From Symsagittifera roscoffensis (Eukaryota > Xenacoelomorpha > Acoela > Convolutidae), in NCBI RefSeq assembly GCF_963678635.1, contig NW_026971509.1, forward strand, positions 186,001-250,000: a stretch of 64,000 nucleotides of DNA. Direction: 5' to 3'. Position 1 is the first letter of the stretch. Each line of letters starts with the position of its first letter. A model generated the notes under the pieces. That model ran no database searches, had not been told where the DNA came from, and saw nothing but the letters and a program-made list of their open reading frames with translations. This document shows positions 45,314 to 57,659 of this stretch, piece after piece. The translations under genes were made by a program, and so were the position numbers.

Positions 45314-48300
45314 GACAAGCACCTTTGAGCGAACCAACATATAATTTGTATCCCACCTTACAACAAGATCTCAATCGAGAAAGAAAAACTTGTCAAAATC
45401 AAAATACACTTGAAATAAATAGACAAAATATACATCCAAGACGAAACAGAATTTTTCAAACCCCCAGAGTTCATTTTAACATACCTCAATCCCCAGCACC
45501 AACTACCTCAGAACTTTCTAGCAGTACATTACCAGATACTCCTACACTTGCTTCACAACAAAGCATTTCAAATATCCCATCAGACAATACAGGTTCAACT
45601 CCAACATCAGAGCAAATCCGAGAAAATCCTTTCAAACCCCCAGACACCACAGAACGACTACCATATTGGACAACACACTGATATACTCAAGGTGAAACCA
45701 ATTTAGTGAATGAACCAAAAGATATCTCTACTGATACAACATTATCATCCCTACTAGAAACACTTTCACTTCCATCAACACCATCTATAGGTAAAATATC
45801 GCCAACACTTTTTTCCCTTAACTTCCCACCAATCTTGACACTAGAGACCAAGAACAATCATCGACAAAGACCCCTCTACGGTTAGATTGGGATACTTTCG
45901 TAACACCTCCCCCACTTTTTGGACAACATCAAGAAAGTAGCCGACTCCACAATTCGGCACTAAATAGATTACAGTATAGACAAGATATCCACAAAGATAT
46001 TCAAGAACACAATATTCAAATACTTCAACAAATTAGTCTCTAATTAAAGTTTGAAATCACAGTCAGACTTAACTATATTGTTCAACATATTTTCCGCTAG
46101 GTCCACCAAATATAACAGCTCAATCATTACCTCCCCATTTATAACAACTGAAGTCATACATAAATACGACAGATATACCAAAAACACAATTGGATATATC
46201 CCCTTTTATAACCCATACTCAGGATTATCATACACCTGTATTTTTTAAAGATATTTTCATTTCAACACCTTCTTTTTCTATTTTTTTCAAACAAAATACA
46301 AATCACTCTCCTCGCAGAGGGCCTCAGGATTTATTAGTAACACATTATGATTGTGAAGAAAACGAACAAAAAAACGCTACACAATTATGCTATAAAGCAA
46401 GTAACACAATGCGAAACAGAACCTCAAGCTATAGAAACCACAAATATAATAGCAATATTATACTCAAAAGCCCGAGCAACAACAGTTCAACAGTTACGGG
46501 CTATAAATTTACAGCGACATTTTCCGAAAAGAAAGTACGTTGTTCACAAGTTTCCAATGGAAATGAAAACCGACTTGATCACGAATCTTTCTATCAAAGT
46601 AATATAGAAAGACTTTTTTTTCTAAAACCCGACGATTGTAAAACTAACTACTCAGATTAAGCTTGACGAAAAGTAAAAACTCAAACATAAAACTAGTAAA
46701 TTTTCAAGTCTTCACCGACTCTGTACATCAAGCAGAACTTGAAAGATATCAAGGACATATTAGATTAGAAGAAAGATACCCATACAATGGCGCACACGGA
46801 CTATTAACTTATGATCTCCATGATAAACACTAGATACCACATATTGGAATAAATAACCCTTCAAACTGCAAAGCAGATACACAAAATGAAGGATACCACT
46901 AAATAATGTTTTTTGACTGGATATACAACTTGAAAAAATCTAACTCACACGAGATTTAAACGATAACACTATAATTCATCAAGGAATCAGACTACCTTGC
47001 AAAAATGACCAAGGTTGTTGTTATCCTACAACAAAGACACACGCAAAAATTGTTTGGTTTCCCGAAGACACTTGTACAACATTTCAAGTAGCAAAACTCC
47101 ACGCTAGAATGATTAAATTTCATGAAAAAAAAAATTTCATTGAATCCATCCCAATTGAAAATGTCAACCCAAATAAAAAAAGTCAACACAATACTAAATT
47201 CAGAAACATTCATAATATAGAAAATAAATTAACACGTTATCAAACCTATCACGAAACAGAATTTGCAAGTAATTAAAAAATCCACTCTACAAAACACATT
47301 ATTCCGAAATACTTGTCGAATACGACGAAGGTTTCGATATGACCACTGGAAAAATAAAATATAATCCCTATGCAACACATCAACCTATCAACGACGGAAC
47401 ACCATACATCCCAGTAAACCTTCTTAAAGACACAGGAAACTCTTGTGGAAAAGAAAACCACAAGATACTGAAAGCACACGATTACAAGAATTATCACTAA
47501 TGAATAGAACATATTTTGGCGCAACACATTATGACTTCCACTTAGATACGAAATTGGACTACACAATTATTAGAATTTTTCAAGAAATGTCTTTTTCCGA
47601 ATTAGAAACACTACGTCAACTATGTGAATTAGAAAGAACTCAGATTTTACAATCACTCACACTAGCAGTTCTAAAAAAACCCTACGCTGGATATTTTTTA
47701 TCCGGAAATAGATCAAATTTCCTTGACAATGAAAGAGACATCTTATGGTTTTATACTTGCACCAAAATAGTATCACCATTATATGTTTTTGAAGATAAAC
47801 GTTGTTACAAACGAATTCCGATATTCTATAAAAATGTAGTACACTTTTTCGATACACTTTCAAGACGAACATATTTTTGGGTTACCGCAGTCCCATGTGG
47901 ATTAGAAAACAGCCACAACATCGTACAATTAAACCCGGATGAAAAAAATTACTACCTACTTACAGCATACCCTACATTTGTGCAACCATTAAAAAAGTTT
48001 TCACCCGAAAGTATTCGAGTTATTGCTCGCAATCCCAATATCGATCTACAACCGATAGGAATATATTCTAAACCAGGTATAAAACATCACATTCGTACAC
48101 AACAACGGATATTTTAAAGATATTAAGGACTACATATATTTAAACGGCGAAAAATACAGACCACAAGATATCTCACCAATAAATATTTTCAGTTTCGTAA
48201 CCTTGAAAAACGAAATTCTTGCCTTTCTTGGATGGCCATATTACATCTTAGAAAGATTGACTATCTTTTACGCTATTTTGAACTTTATTGGATTTCTTTT

Positions 48301-48757
48301 CTCAATACTAAAAGAAATCTATAACACATGCGCAACACATACACAAGTAAACCGACAAGCAAGCGTAGCACGCATATTATTTGCATGATTTTTAGGAATA
48401 TTTTCATCATCAATAAACAAAATACTCTTAGATGCACAAATCAAAGAATACAATACAAAACAACCAACAAAACCGAACACATACGACGAATCACACAATA
48501 ATACAAATACATTACCAACAGCACCACATTTACCAAATCTACATCATAATCATCCATTATCATTAGTTTCACGAAATTTTAGAAACCTAGCAATCCTAAA
48601 CCCACCAAACTTGAGACCAAGTAACATACAAAGCCCCATTCAACTTATAGTAACACAACAACCCCAAAATGACGATAATACATATGAACAAAGCATTGAA
48701 GAGTCCCATACCACCACTTTTCAATCTCAAAATAATCATTTTTTCAGCCCACGATGA
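44963..48757 (+). pseudogene. Env-like glycoprotein gene of copy A, broken
   Basis: Starts at MIRTIFSRKD with a frameshifted hydrophobic leader, then a Ser/Thr/Pro/Gln-rich region (45325-45681). Partly open stretches follow at 46190-46660 and 46347-46607. The best preserved part, 47443-48117 (224 codons), contains LCELERTQILQSLTLAV, a Cys-rich strand region CTKIV...KRCYKRIPIFYK and LSRRTYFW. The C-terminal anchor region lies at 48203-48388 (LGWPYYILERLTIFYAIL, hydrophobic). The gene ends at SPR-stop (48755-48757) inside the start of ORF4. The general pattern suggests a viral-type membrane fusion protein; a chuvirus-like origin is possible but unproven. Several stops and shifts. Confidence 0.6.
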
Positions 48758-50546
48758 GCAGACAAATTGGATCACTCCATCGATCAAACTCCCACCCTGC
48801 CAATTTCCAAAATCCAACCCCAGTATCCCACTTTTTGCTTTTCCGCCACCTGATTAACCTCAAATTAACAAATCATCAATCATGAATTCTGACACGCACT
48901 CAGTTGTCACAATTTTTTAAACTATATCACAGTTTTAAAATTCCGGAATAGAAACCCCCGAGTAATATGCAGATTCCGAACCATCCCCTTCTACCTATAC
49001 TCCAGCCAGCTCTTCTACCTTTTCCAAACCCCCCTTTCAACCTATTCAACACCAAACCCATTGTACATCACCATCCACTCCTTCTCACGTTTCCCAAAAA
49101 ACCCGAACCTACTCCCCTTTTATTTCTGAAAGATCAACAAACAATTCTCCCAACAACATCCAAATTTCTGAAGAATTAGAAAATTTTATAACACTCCAAC
49201 AACAATTGCAATACCCCCACACTTTAGCAATTCATCAATTATCATCAACAATAACATCATCACGTACACCAACTCCTACACCAATTTCCGAATACACTCC
49301 ATCATTAGCCTAGTCATCCACATCAACAGAATCATCCTTTAGTACTAGCCGAGCTTATAGAACTTCTAAACGTAAATTCCCAAATCACCCGTTCCCAACC
49401 GAACCCAGAACCGCCCGAGGATACGTTAACCATCCAGACCACACCAATACTGCAAATTGACTTCAAGTAATCCTACCTTTATTTCCCCAATATACATTAA
49501 ATCAATCCGAACCTAACCCTGAACCACATAATTTTGTAGATGAACATGTAGATTACCCACACTTCATTGGACCGCTTGTTATCATTATACTAATGCCCTT
49601 GCTTTACCACCCCATAACACCACACAAGATATTGAAAGAAATAAGAGCGATTTATTTAGACTAACCACGTCACTAACATCCCGACAATTTACATACATAG
49701 GATTTAAAAAATTACTAAAAACATTCACTGCACCCCGAGCTAACGACTATTCAATTGAATATTATGATCATAACATCATCAGATCTAACCAAGATCAATT
49801 TCTTGACGATGCTCATTTTGCAAACCCACAATGAACAGAAAAATTTTTCATTAAAACATCCTACTTATTCACACTTAGCATACTAGATAAAAAGCATGAC
49901 CACATTATTTCAAAAGCTTTATCCGACATTCAAGCATACAAATCATTTTACAAAAAATTTCAAACATTTTCACTAACCTTTCATTTTGTTACACCAAAAG
50001 AACGTGATATGCACTGTTCACACGACATCATGTTGAGAGCTGAACACACACACCTACACTTAGTATCGTTTTATACAGAATCATTTTTATTTACACACAC
50101 CATAACGGCAACCCCACCACAGATTTCATTTCATCATTTCTAAATACACCTCACCGTTTTTGCCCTAAATTTCACAACTTGTATTAAAATACTAACCTTC
50201 AAGGCATCCTCTGGAATTATGACCCAATCACCCAGATGTATATATTCTGCCCCCTCACCAAGACCTTTAACGAAGAAGAATCCCGACCCCTAATAGTCCC
50301 TCATGAAAAATATTCAACCTATAGAAATACCCATTTTAGAATTCATTCACAATACTAGATTTAATCACAAAGATTACAAGAACACACCTCACGAATTTGC
50401 AGTAGGCACTAAAGAACTTAAAACCATAAAAGCACTGCAACTGCTGGCCACTGCTTCAAATTAAAAAAACATCATTAGCAAAATTACTAACCACATCAGA
50501 TGCTATTCACGATGTTTTTCCTCATGGCTTCTTTCCCGATGATTAG
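48754..50546 (+). pseudogene. ORF4 of copy A, unknown protein
   Basis: Start MSRQIGSLHRSNSHP in the ATGA overlap with the env stop (48754-48757). The first third is Pro/Ser/Thr-rich. The later part carries conserved strings such as YSIEYYDHNIIRSNQDQFLD (near 49755-49815) and KNTPHEFAVGTKELKTIKAL (near 50378-50440), and ends GFFPDD with TAG at 50544-50546. Broken by frameshifts near 48855, 49190, 49460 and 50150. Same gene as 13851-15661 and 53465-55226. Role unknown. Confidence 0.65.
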
Positions 50547-50629
50547 GTAAGTATGAATTACATAATTTAAAAGTAGCTATTTCAAAATAAAACTAACCAT
50601 TCTTTATGAATGTTTTATATTTTTTTTAG
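50547..50629 (+). other. Putative 83-bp intron after ORF4 (copy A)
   Basis: The ORF4 stop TAG is followed at once by GTAAGTATG, and 83 bp later by ATTTTTTTTAG/TCTTCACACC. Both ends are conserved in copy B (13766-13849), and the donor also in copy C. Best explained as an intron in the 3' part of the env/ORF4 transcript. Confidence 0.55.
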
Positions 50630-50698
50630 TCTTCACACCACAATCACCTACAAACAAGAAAAAACAATTAAAAATACAAACTCTTCTATTCATAATAA

Positions 50699-50959
50699 AC
50701 TCTATTAAAACCTTCAGCACTAAATGATGCAGTAAATTTCATAATCAAAATAGTAAATGAATCTATAAATTATTTCCCTAAATGTAGTGAAATTAATTAC
50801 GATGAAAATCAATTTATAATTTCAGACCCCCACAAAGCAGTAAAATTCAAATTAGTGAATTTACACAGAGAAGAAAGCAGTACTAACCTTTTATTTATCG
50901 TCTATTCACTCGCACAAGAATTCTATCCAGAACCGCACAGCTCGCCCACGAAGAAATAA
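50699..50959 (+). pseudogene. Possible coding exon after the ORF4 intron in copy A
   Basis: An open frame of 86 codons with balanced composition (ALNDAVNFIIKIVNESINYF ... SSTNLLFIVYSLAQEFYPEP), ending TAA at 50957-50959. It has no ATG and is reached from the intron acceptor only through a one-base difference relative to copy C. Copies B and C are degraded here. Could be the remains of a fifth coding piece. Confidence 0.35.
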
Positions 50960-50972
50960 TTAAATATTGAAT

Positions 50973-51356
50973 TCAAATTTTAACTTTCACTAACAATAAC
51001 TCAAACAAGCGATAACAATTTTCCAACTTTCCTTCAACCCGGTTGGAAAGGAATGATATTATAACCCAAACTAACCAACGCAGCTTACTAAACACCATAA
51101 ACCACAAACTTACAGCATGACTAAGAAAAAAAACCCACGGTATCCAAACCGGATTAAACCAGCTTAAAACTGGATAATTTCTTCTTTTGAAGACTATAAC
51201 CAAGTCTAAGAAAGAAACCATAAAACACCAAAAAGTCGCAAGACAAACCCAAACCAAAAACAAATTGATTTTTGAAAAAAGGACAGAAACAAAGTTACAA
51301 AAGAAAAACCAGAAATAAAATAACATAAAACGTTTGTACAAAACAGGAACCCTCAA
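50973..51356 (-). other. Antisense hydrophobic ORF in copy A 3' region (127 codons)
   Basis: An open minus-strand frame rich in Phe, Leu, Trp and Val with several membrane-like segments (for example LFLVWVCLATFWCFMVSFL). The matching plus-strand sequence of copy B (13059-13268) keeps FLVWVCLATFLCCVISFLDF but then meets a stop. As T-rich antisense of A-rich DNA gives hydrophobic frames by chance, I do not call it a gene. Confidence 0.25.
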
Positions 51357-52134
51357 AAACCCAGCATAAAATCATACCCTCAGTCCTGGCCTAACCCACC
51401 AGAGAGGACGTCCTGAGCATGCTCTATAGCCGGCCTAACCCACCGTGCTACACCCACACTATTTTTTTGACAAGAGGTTTTCAAGGTTGTTTAACTCTTA
51501 AAAATAAGTGAACTAAAACCAAAACGCTTTTGCGTTAACACTTAACCAAAATCATAACTAAAAAACTGAATTAACAAAATTTTATAAAATGTAAGTCATA
51601 ATAAGCAGAACATAGATCATACACAACCACAAAGACGAGCATCCAAAGACTAGACGAACCCATCACACTCGACCTAAAGAATGGCTAAACACAACCGACA
51701 TGCCGCTCACAATCACGACTCAAAAAGGATTTAGAGTACGACGACTTGACTTCGCAGAAAAGGACTTCATTGAATCCGACCAATGACCACCTCGATGTTC
51801 AAGTATACGTACAGATCCAAGTTACAAGGCATTCCCTCCAAACACAATCTTCACGCCATTCCCAGACGAGAGTGATATTCAATCAGTTCTCTACCAAAGC
51901 AGAACAGGCAACCATAGCAAACCATTTTGAAATTGGATTGATTTCACCGGTGGTCGTAGTCATCGTCGAACAAACAACTAACAACTTCATGTCGAAGACT
52001 GTAGCTTCCTGGAGCATTCTTCTCCAGGAACAAAAAACGAGAATATGATGTTCGCCAAATACCAACGATCATCATCCATCCTCCAATTACAAAAAGAAGA
52101 AAAAAGATCAAAAACTCTGGAAACCCCGGATGGG
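51357..52134 (+). other. 3' non-coding region of copy A
   Basis: Matches 12248-13000 of copy B in reverse complement, including CCTAACCCACC repeats at 51393-51445. It ends CCGGATGGG just before the 3' LTR, in the place of a polypurine tract. Confidence 0.6.
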
Positions 52135-52378
52135 TGGAACCACATCTAAACTATATTTTATCATTGGTTATAAATTGAATATTTTAGCAATATAAAATAT
52201 TTAATACCAACCAATCATGATCCATCTAACTAACAACCCACTTATTTGTAAGTGCTGAAATTACTTGTAATTTCAGCACCAGAGAGGTTTGAATTTAACT
52301 TAGAAATTAGTTACCTGTCCAAGAAAAACTTTTAGCAATCGCAATAAGCCAGTATACTTTAGATCAATTGAGCCTAGT
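52135..52378 (+). repeat. Truncated 3' LTR of copy A
   Basis: Starts TGGAACC (sense LTR start) and follows the family LTR to GAGCCTA (52371-52377), where it is cut and meets the LTR of copy C in opposite orientation. It contains a perfect inverted repeat GTGCTGAAATTAC-TT-GTAATTTCAGCAC (52252-52279). About 165 bp of the LTR 3' end are missing. Confidence 0.85.
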
Positions 52379-52790
52379 GAGTTGAGTTCTTAGGTCCAAC
52401 TCATAGAGTAATTTCGGATAGGGTACACCGTCTGTTCGTCACGTTATCTTATTTTTGGGCGGATAGATTCGTGCAACTTCTTAATCTAATACCGATACTA
52501 ATCTTACTCTTATATCTACTAGTCTCAGGGTGTTTAACTAGTCTCTGCTAGGCTCAATATATCTAGAGTATACTGGCTTATTGCGATTGCTAAAAGGTCT
52601 CTTGGAGAGGTAACTAATTTCTAAGTTAAATTCAAATCTCTCTGGTGCTAAAATTACAAGTAATTTCAGCACTTACAAATAAGTGGGTTGTTAGTTAGAC
52701 GGATCATGATTGGTTAATATTAAATATTTTATAGTGATAAAATATCTAATTTATAACCAATAATAAAATGTAGTTTAGATCTGGTTCCAA
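52379..52790 (-). repeat. 3' LTR of copy C
   Basis: Starts TGAGTT on the plus strand and ends CTGGTTCCA, matching the LTRs of B. Near its start it has a small GAGTTCT insertion and lacks ACTGGGGTT. It stands tail to tail with the truncated LTR of copy A. Confidence 0.85.
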
Positions 52791-53464
52791 CCATCCGGGG
52801 TTTACAGAGTTTTTAACTTTTATCTTCCTTTCTGTAATTGAAGGATGGATGATGAGCGTTGGTATTTGGCAAACATCATTTTCTTATTCGATTCCTCTTG
52901 AAGAAGAACGTTCCATGAAGCTGGAGTCATGGATATGTAGTTGTTAGCTTGTCAATCGACAAAGACTGTGATCGCCAACGAAATCAATCTGATTTCCAAA
53001 TGGTTTGCTATGATTGGTTTTTCTGCTTTGGTAGAGAACTAGCTGTGTTTCACTCTCGCATGGGAATGGCGTGAAGATCGTGTTTATAGAGAATGCCTTG
53101 TAACTCGGATCTGTACGTATACTTGAACATCGAGGTGGTCATTGGTCTGATTCAATGAAGTCCTTTTCTGCGAAGTCAAGTCGTACTCTAAATCCTTTTT
53201 GAGTCGTGATTGTGAGCGGCATGTCGGTTGTGTTTAGCCATTTTTTAGGTCGAGTGTGATGGGGTCATCTAGTCTTTAGATGCTCGTCATTGTGGAAGTA
53301 ATTTATAGATTAATTTACTACTTTGGTTATGAATTTTACTGCATCATTTAGTGCTGAAGGTTTAATAGAGTTTATTATAATTTAAAGAATGAACTAAACA
53401 TTGTAAAAAATTGGTTAGTTTGAATTTTTATTAGTTATTTTTAAATTATGCAATTTATATTTAC

Positions 53465-55226
53465 CTAATCGTCTGGGAAGAAGCCGTATGGAAAAATGTC
53501 GTGAATAAGATCTGATGTTGTTAGTACTTTGGCTAGTATGCGTATGACGTTTTTAGTTTGCAGCAGTGACCAAAGCAATTGAAGTGCTTTTATGGTGTTT
53601 TGTTCTTTGGTGCCTACTGCAAATTCATGAGGTGTGTTCTGAATTTGATTGTAATGAACTCTAATATGAGTATTTCTATAGGTTGAATGAATTCATGCGG
53701 TACTAATAGGGGTCGGGATTCTTCATTGTTGATGTTCTTTGTGAGGGGACAGAATATATACATCTGGGTTATTGGGTCATAACTCCGGAGGATGCCTTGA
53801 AGGTTAGTAATTTTAATACAATATGTGAAGTTTAGGAAAAATTATTAGGTGTATTTGGAATTAATAAACTGAAATCTGTGATGGGGTTGTCGTGATGGTG
53901 TGTGTAAATCATAATGATTTTGTATAAAACGATAAAAAGTGTAGGTGTGCGTTTGTTTAGTTCGCAACATGATGTCGTGGGAACAGTGCAAATCATGTAG
54001 TTTTGGTGAAAGAAAATGAAAGGTTAGTGAAAATAGTTGAAATTTGCCATAAAATGTTTTGTATGCCTGTATATCGGATAGTGCTTCTGAAATAATGTGA
54101 TTATGCTTTGTATCTAATATGTTAAGAGTGAATAAGTAGGATGTTTTGATGAAAAATTTTTCTGTTAATTGTGGGTTTGCAAAACGGTCTTCGTCAGGAA
54201 ATTGATCTTGGTTGGGTCTGATGATGTTATGTTCATAATATTCAATTGAGTAATCGTTAGCTCGGGGTGCAGTGAACGTCTTTAGTAATTTCTTATCCCC
54301 TACATATGTAAATTCTCGGGGTGTTAGTGATGTGGTAGTCTAAATAATTCGTTTTTGTTTCTCTCAATATCTTGTGTGGTGTTATGGAGTGGTAAAGAAG
54401 GAGGGTTCGTATAATAGTAATAAGCTGTCCAATGAAGTGTGGGTATTAAAACATTCTCATCTGCAAAATTATGTGGTTCAGGATTAGGGTCGGATTGGTT
54501 TAAGGTATATTATGGAAATAAGGGTAGGGTTACTTGAAGATAATTTGCAGTATTGGTGTGGTCTGGATGGTTAATATATTTTCAGGCGGTTCCGGGTTTG
54601 GATGGGAGCGGGTAATTTGGGAATTTGGGTTTAAAGGTTCTAAAAGCTCGGTTAGTACTAGTGGATGTTTCTGTTGCTGTGGATGATTGAGCTAATGATG
54701 GGTATAATCTGAAATTGGTGCGGTGTTGGTGGATTGGATGATGTTACTGTTGATGATAATTGGTGAATAGTAAGAGTGTGGGGGTAAGGTAACTGTAGTT
54801 GAAGTGTTATAAAGTTTTCGAGTTCTTCAGAAATTTGTTTGTTATCTGGTGAGTTATTGCTTGATCGTTCAGAATAAAATGGGGAGTAGGTTGGGGTTAT
54901 TTGGGAAACATGAGAAGGAGTGGAGGGGGTTGTAATTTGATGTTGAGGCTGAATGCGCTGAAAGGGGGGTTTTGAAAAGGTTGAAGAGAAGGGAATGGTT
55001 CGGAATCTGCGAATTCGTCGGTAGTTTCTATATCGGAGTTATTAAATTGTGATATTGTCTGAAAAACTGTGATGTCGGAGTTAGTATCAGAATTCATGCC
55101 TGATGATTAATTAATTTGTGGTGAATCAGGTGTCGAAAAAGCAAAAAGTGGGATAATGGGGATCGGATTTTGAAGGTTGGCAGGGTGGGAATTTGAGCGA
55201 TGGAGGAATCCAATTTGTCTGCTCAT
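53465..55226 (-). pseudogene. ORF4 of copy C
   Basis: The start ATG overlaps the env stop as ATGA (55223-55226), and the frame begins MSRQIG, as in A. The open middle at 55097-54897 holds the Asp/Ser-rich DEFADSEPFPS segment shared with B. It ends GFFPDD with TAG at 53465-53467, followed by GTAAAT. Several frameshifts. The third independent occurrence of this gene in the window. Confidence 0.65.
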
Positions 55227-57493
55227 CGTGGGCTAAGAAAATGATTATTTTGAGATTGAAAAGTGGTGGTATGGGGTTGTTCAATAATTTGTTTTTATGG
55301 ATGTTGCGTTACTATATGTTGAATGCGTTACTTTGTATTGTATTTGGACTTAAATTTGGAGGGTTCGTGATTGCTAGGTTTCTAAAATTTCGGTAAACTA
55401 TTGATAATGGATGGTTTTGAGGTAGGTTTGATAAATGTGGTGCTGTGGGTGATACATTTGTATTACTATCTTCTTCGCCATATGTCTTTGGTCTTGTGGA
55501 TACTTTTGTATTATATTATTTGATTTGTGCGTCTGAGAGTATTTTGTTTATTGATGATGAAAATATTCCAAAAAATCCTGCAAATTATATGCGTGCTACG
55601 CTTGCCTGTCGGTTTACTTGTGTATGTAGTGCGCATGTATAATAGATTCCTTTTAGTAATGAGAAAAGAAATCCAATATAGTTAAACATAGCGTATAAGT
55701 TAGTCAATCTTTCTAAGATGTAAGATGGCCATCCTAGAAAAGCAAGCATTTCGTTCTTTAAAGTTACGAAGCTAAAAATATTTATAGGTAAAAAATCTTG
55801 TGTTCTATATTTTTCACCGTTTAAATATATGTATCCTTGATATATTTAAAATATCCGCTCTAGTCTTGTGTATAAATGTCTGAGAATTCTGCGGTTTCTG
55901 CAAGTTTTCTTAAATTTTGATCTATCGATTGTCGTTGTATAGTGTCAATGTGTGTTATTAGTTCTTGAAACTGTTGTGTTCTAATGTGATGTTGTATATC
56001 TGACTTAGATTTTTTTCCTATCGATTGTAAATCGATATTAGGATTGCGAGCAATAGCTCAAATACTTTCTGGGGAAAACTTTTTAATGGTTGCATTAGTG
56101 TAGGGTAAGGTGTAAGTAGGTAGTATTTTTCTTCGTCGGGGTTTAATTGTATGACGTTGTGGCTGTTTTCTGATCCACATGGGACTGCGAAATCCCGAAA
56201 ATATGTTCGCCTTGAAAGTGTATCGACAAAATGTACTTTATTTTAAAAGAATATCGGAATTCTATTGTAACAACGTTTATCTTCAAAATCATATAATGGT
56301 GATACTTTTTTGGTGCAAGTATTAAACCATAAGATGTTTCCTTCATAGTCAAGGAAGTTTGATCTGTTTCCGGATAACAAATATCCTGCATAAGGTATTT
56401 TTAGTACTGCTATTGCGAGTGATTGTAAAATCTGAGTTCTTTCTAATTCACATAGTTGATGTAGTGTTTCTAATTCAGAAAGTGACATTTCTTGAAAAAT
56501 TCTAATTGTGTAGTCTAATTTCATAACTATGTGGATGTCATAATGTATTGCGCCAAAATATGTTCTATTCTTTAGTGATAATTCTTGTAATCGTGTGCTT
56601 TCAGTGTCGTGTGGTTTTAGTTTTCCACAGGGGTTTCCTGCGTTTTTAAGAAGATTTACTGGGATGTATGATGTTCCTTCATTAATAGGTTGATGTGCTG
56701 CATAGGGATTATCTTACAGTAGCCATGTCGAAACCTCCGTCGTATTCGACAAGTATTTCGGAATGTTGTGTTTTGTGGAGTGGATTTTTATATTTACATG
56801 CAAATTCTGTTTAGTGATGGATTTGAAAACATGTTAATTTTGTTTTCTATATTATGGATGTTTCTATATTTAGTACTATTCTGTAGTTTTTGAATTGGGT
56901 TGACTTTTTCAAATGGGTTGGATTCAATGGAATAGTTTTCATGAAATTTAATCATTCGAGCGTTGAATTTTGCTACTTGAAATGTTGTACAAGTGTCTTC
57001 GGGAAATCAAACAGTTATTGCTTGTGTCCTTGTTGTAGGATCACAATAGCCTTGGTCGTTTTACAAGGTAGTCTGACTCCTTGATACATTATAGTGTTGT
57101 CTTTTAGAACTCGTGTGAAATGTATTTTTTCAAGTTGTATTTTCCAATCGAAAAACACTATTTCTTGATATCCTCCATTTTCTGTATCTGCTTTGCATTT
57201 TGAAGGATTGTTAATTCCAATATGTGGTATCCAGTGTTTATCGTGGATATCATAAGTTAGTCGCCCGTGTGCGCCATTATATGGGTTTCTTTCGTCTAAT
57301 TTATTATGTTCTTGATATCTTTCAAGTTCTGCTTGATGTACAGAGTCGGTAAAAACTTGAAACTATTTTCTGTTTGAGTTTTTATTTCTCGTTAAGTTTA
57401 ATCTGAGTAGTTCGATTTTACAGTCGTCGGGTTTTAGATGTAAAATCTTTCTATATTACTTTGGTAGAAAGATTCGTGATCAAGTCGGTTTTT
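55223..57493 (-). pseudogene. Env-like gene of copy C, C-terminal half
   Basis: Keeps the strongly conserved part LCELERTQILQSLAIAV (within 56524-56243) and the membrane-anchor region (about 55790-55560). The N-terminal half is absent, because the copy ends at 57493. Frameshifts occur near 56230, 55830 and 55640. Useful only for comparing the family. Confidence 0.6.
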
Positions 57494-57526
57494 ATATCAG
57501 TAGTAGATGTTGAGGCTGAAGTGTGT

Positions 57527-57543
57527 GGGGGGGGGGGGGGGGG
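57527..57543. repeat. Poly-G tract (17 G)
   Basis: An unbroken run of G directly after GTGTGT. It lies about 35 bp from the break in copy C and recurs as 15 G at 63872-63886. Such runs can form G-quadruplexes and are prone to deletion when replicated. Confidence 0.9.
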
Positions 57544-57555
57544 CATAGAAGACCC

Positions 57556-57645
57556 TATGTATTAAGATACGTTATAGACTTCGGGTCTTCGATGCTATGT
57601 ATTAAGATTGGGTATAGAGTCTACAGTGTATTAAGATAGGGAATA
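57556..57645. repeat. Three TGTATTAAGAT repeats
   Basis: TGTATTAAGAT occurs at about 57559, 57599 and 57630, each followed by an A/T/G-rich word. Short imperfect direct repeats; function unknown. Confidence 0.5.
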
Positions 57646-57659
57646 CCGATGGTAAGGTT

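Larger units (their letters stand above)
29393..52378 (+). mobile_element. LTR retrotransposon copy A, 3' part
   Basis: Continues the gag of 9350-11837 after copy B and runs through protease, RT, RNase H, integrase, env-like gene, ORF4 and a 3' region to a truncated 3' LTR (52135-52378). It is enlarged by two tandem duplications (27879-33432/33443-38999 and 41157-43265/43266-45313). Without these and without B, copy A would be close to 18 kb even with its 5' end missing. Confidence 0.85.
52379..57493 (-). mobile_element. LTR retrotransposon copy C, 3' fragment
   Basis: Holds a 3' LTR (52379-52790), a shortened 3' region, ORF4 and the C-terminal half of env, on the minus strand. It breaks off at 57493, within env, where unrelated sequence with a G tract begins. 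In the 3' region about 0.9 kb present in B (about 12737-13620) is missing at 53292. Confidence 0.85.
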
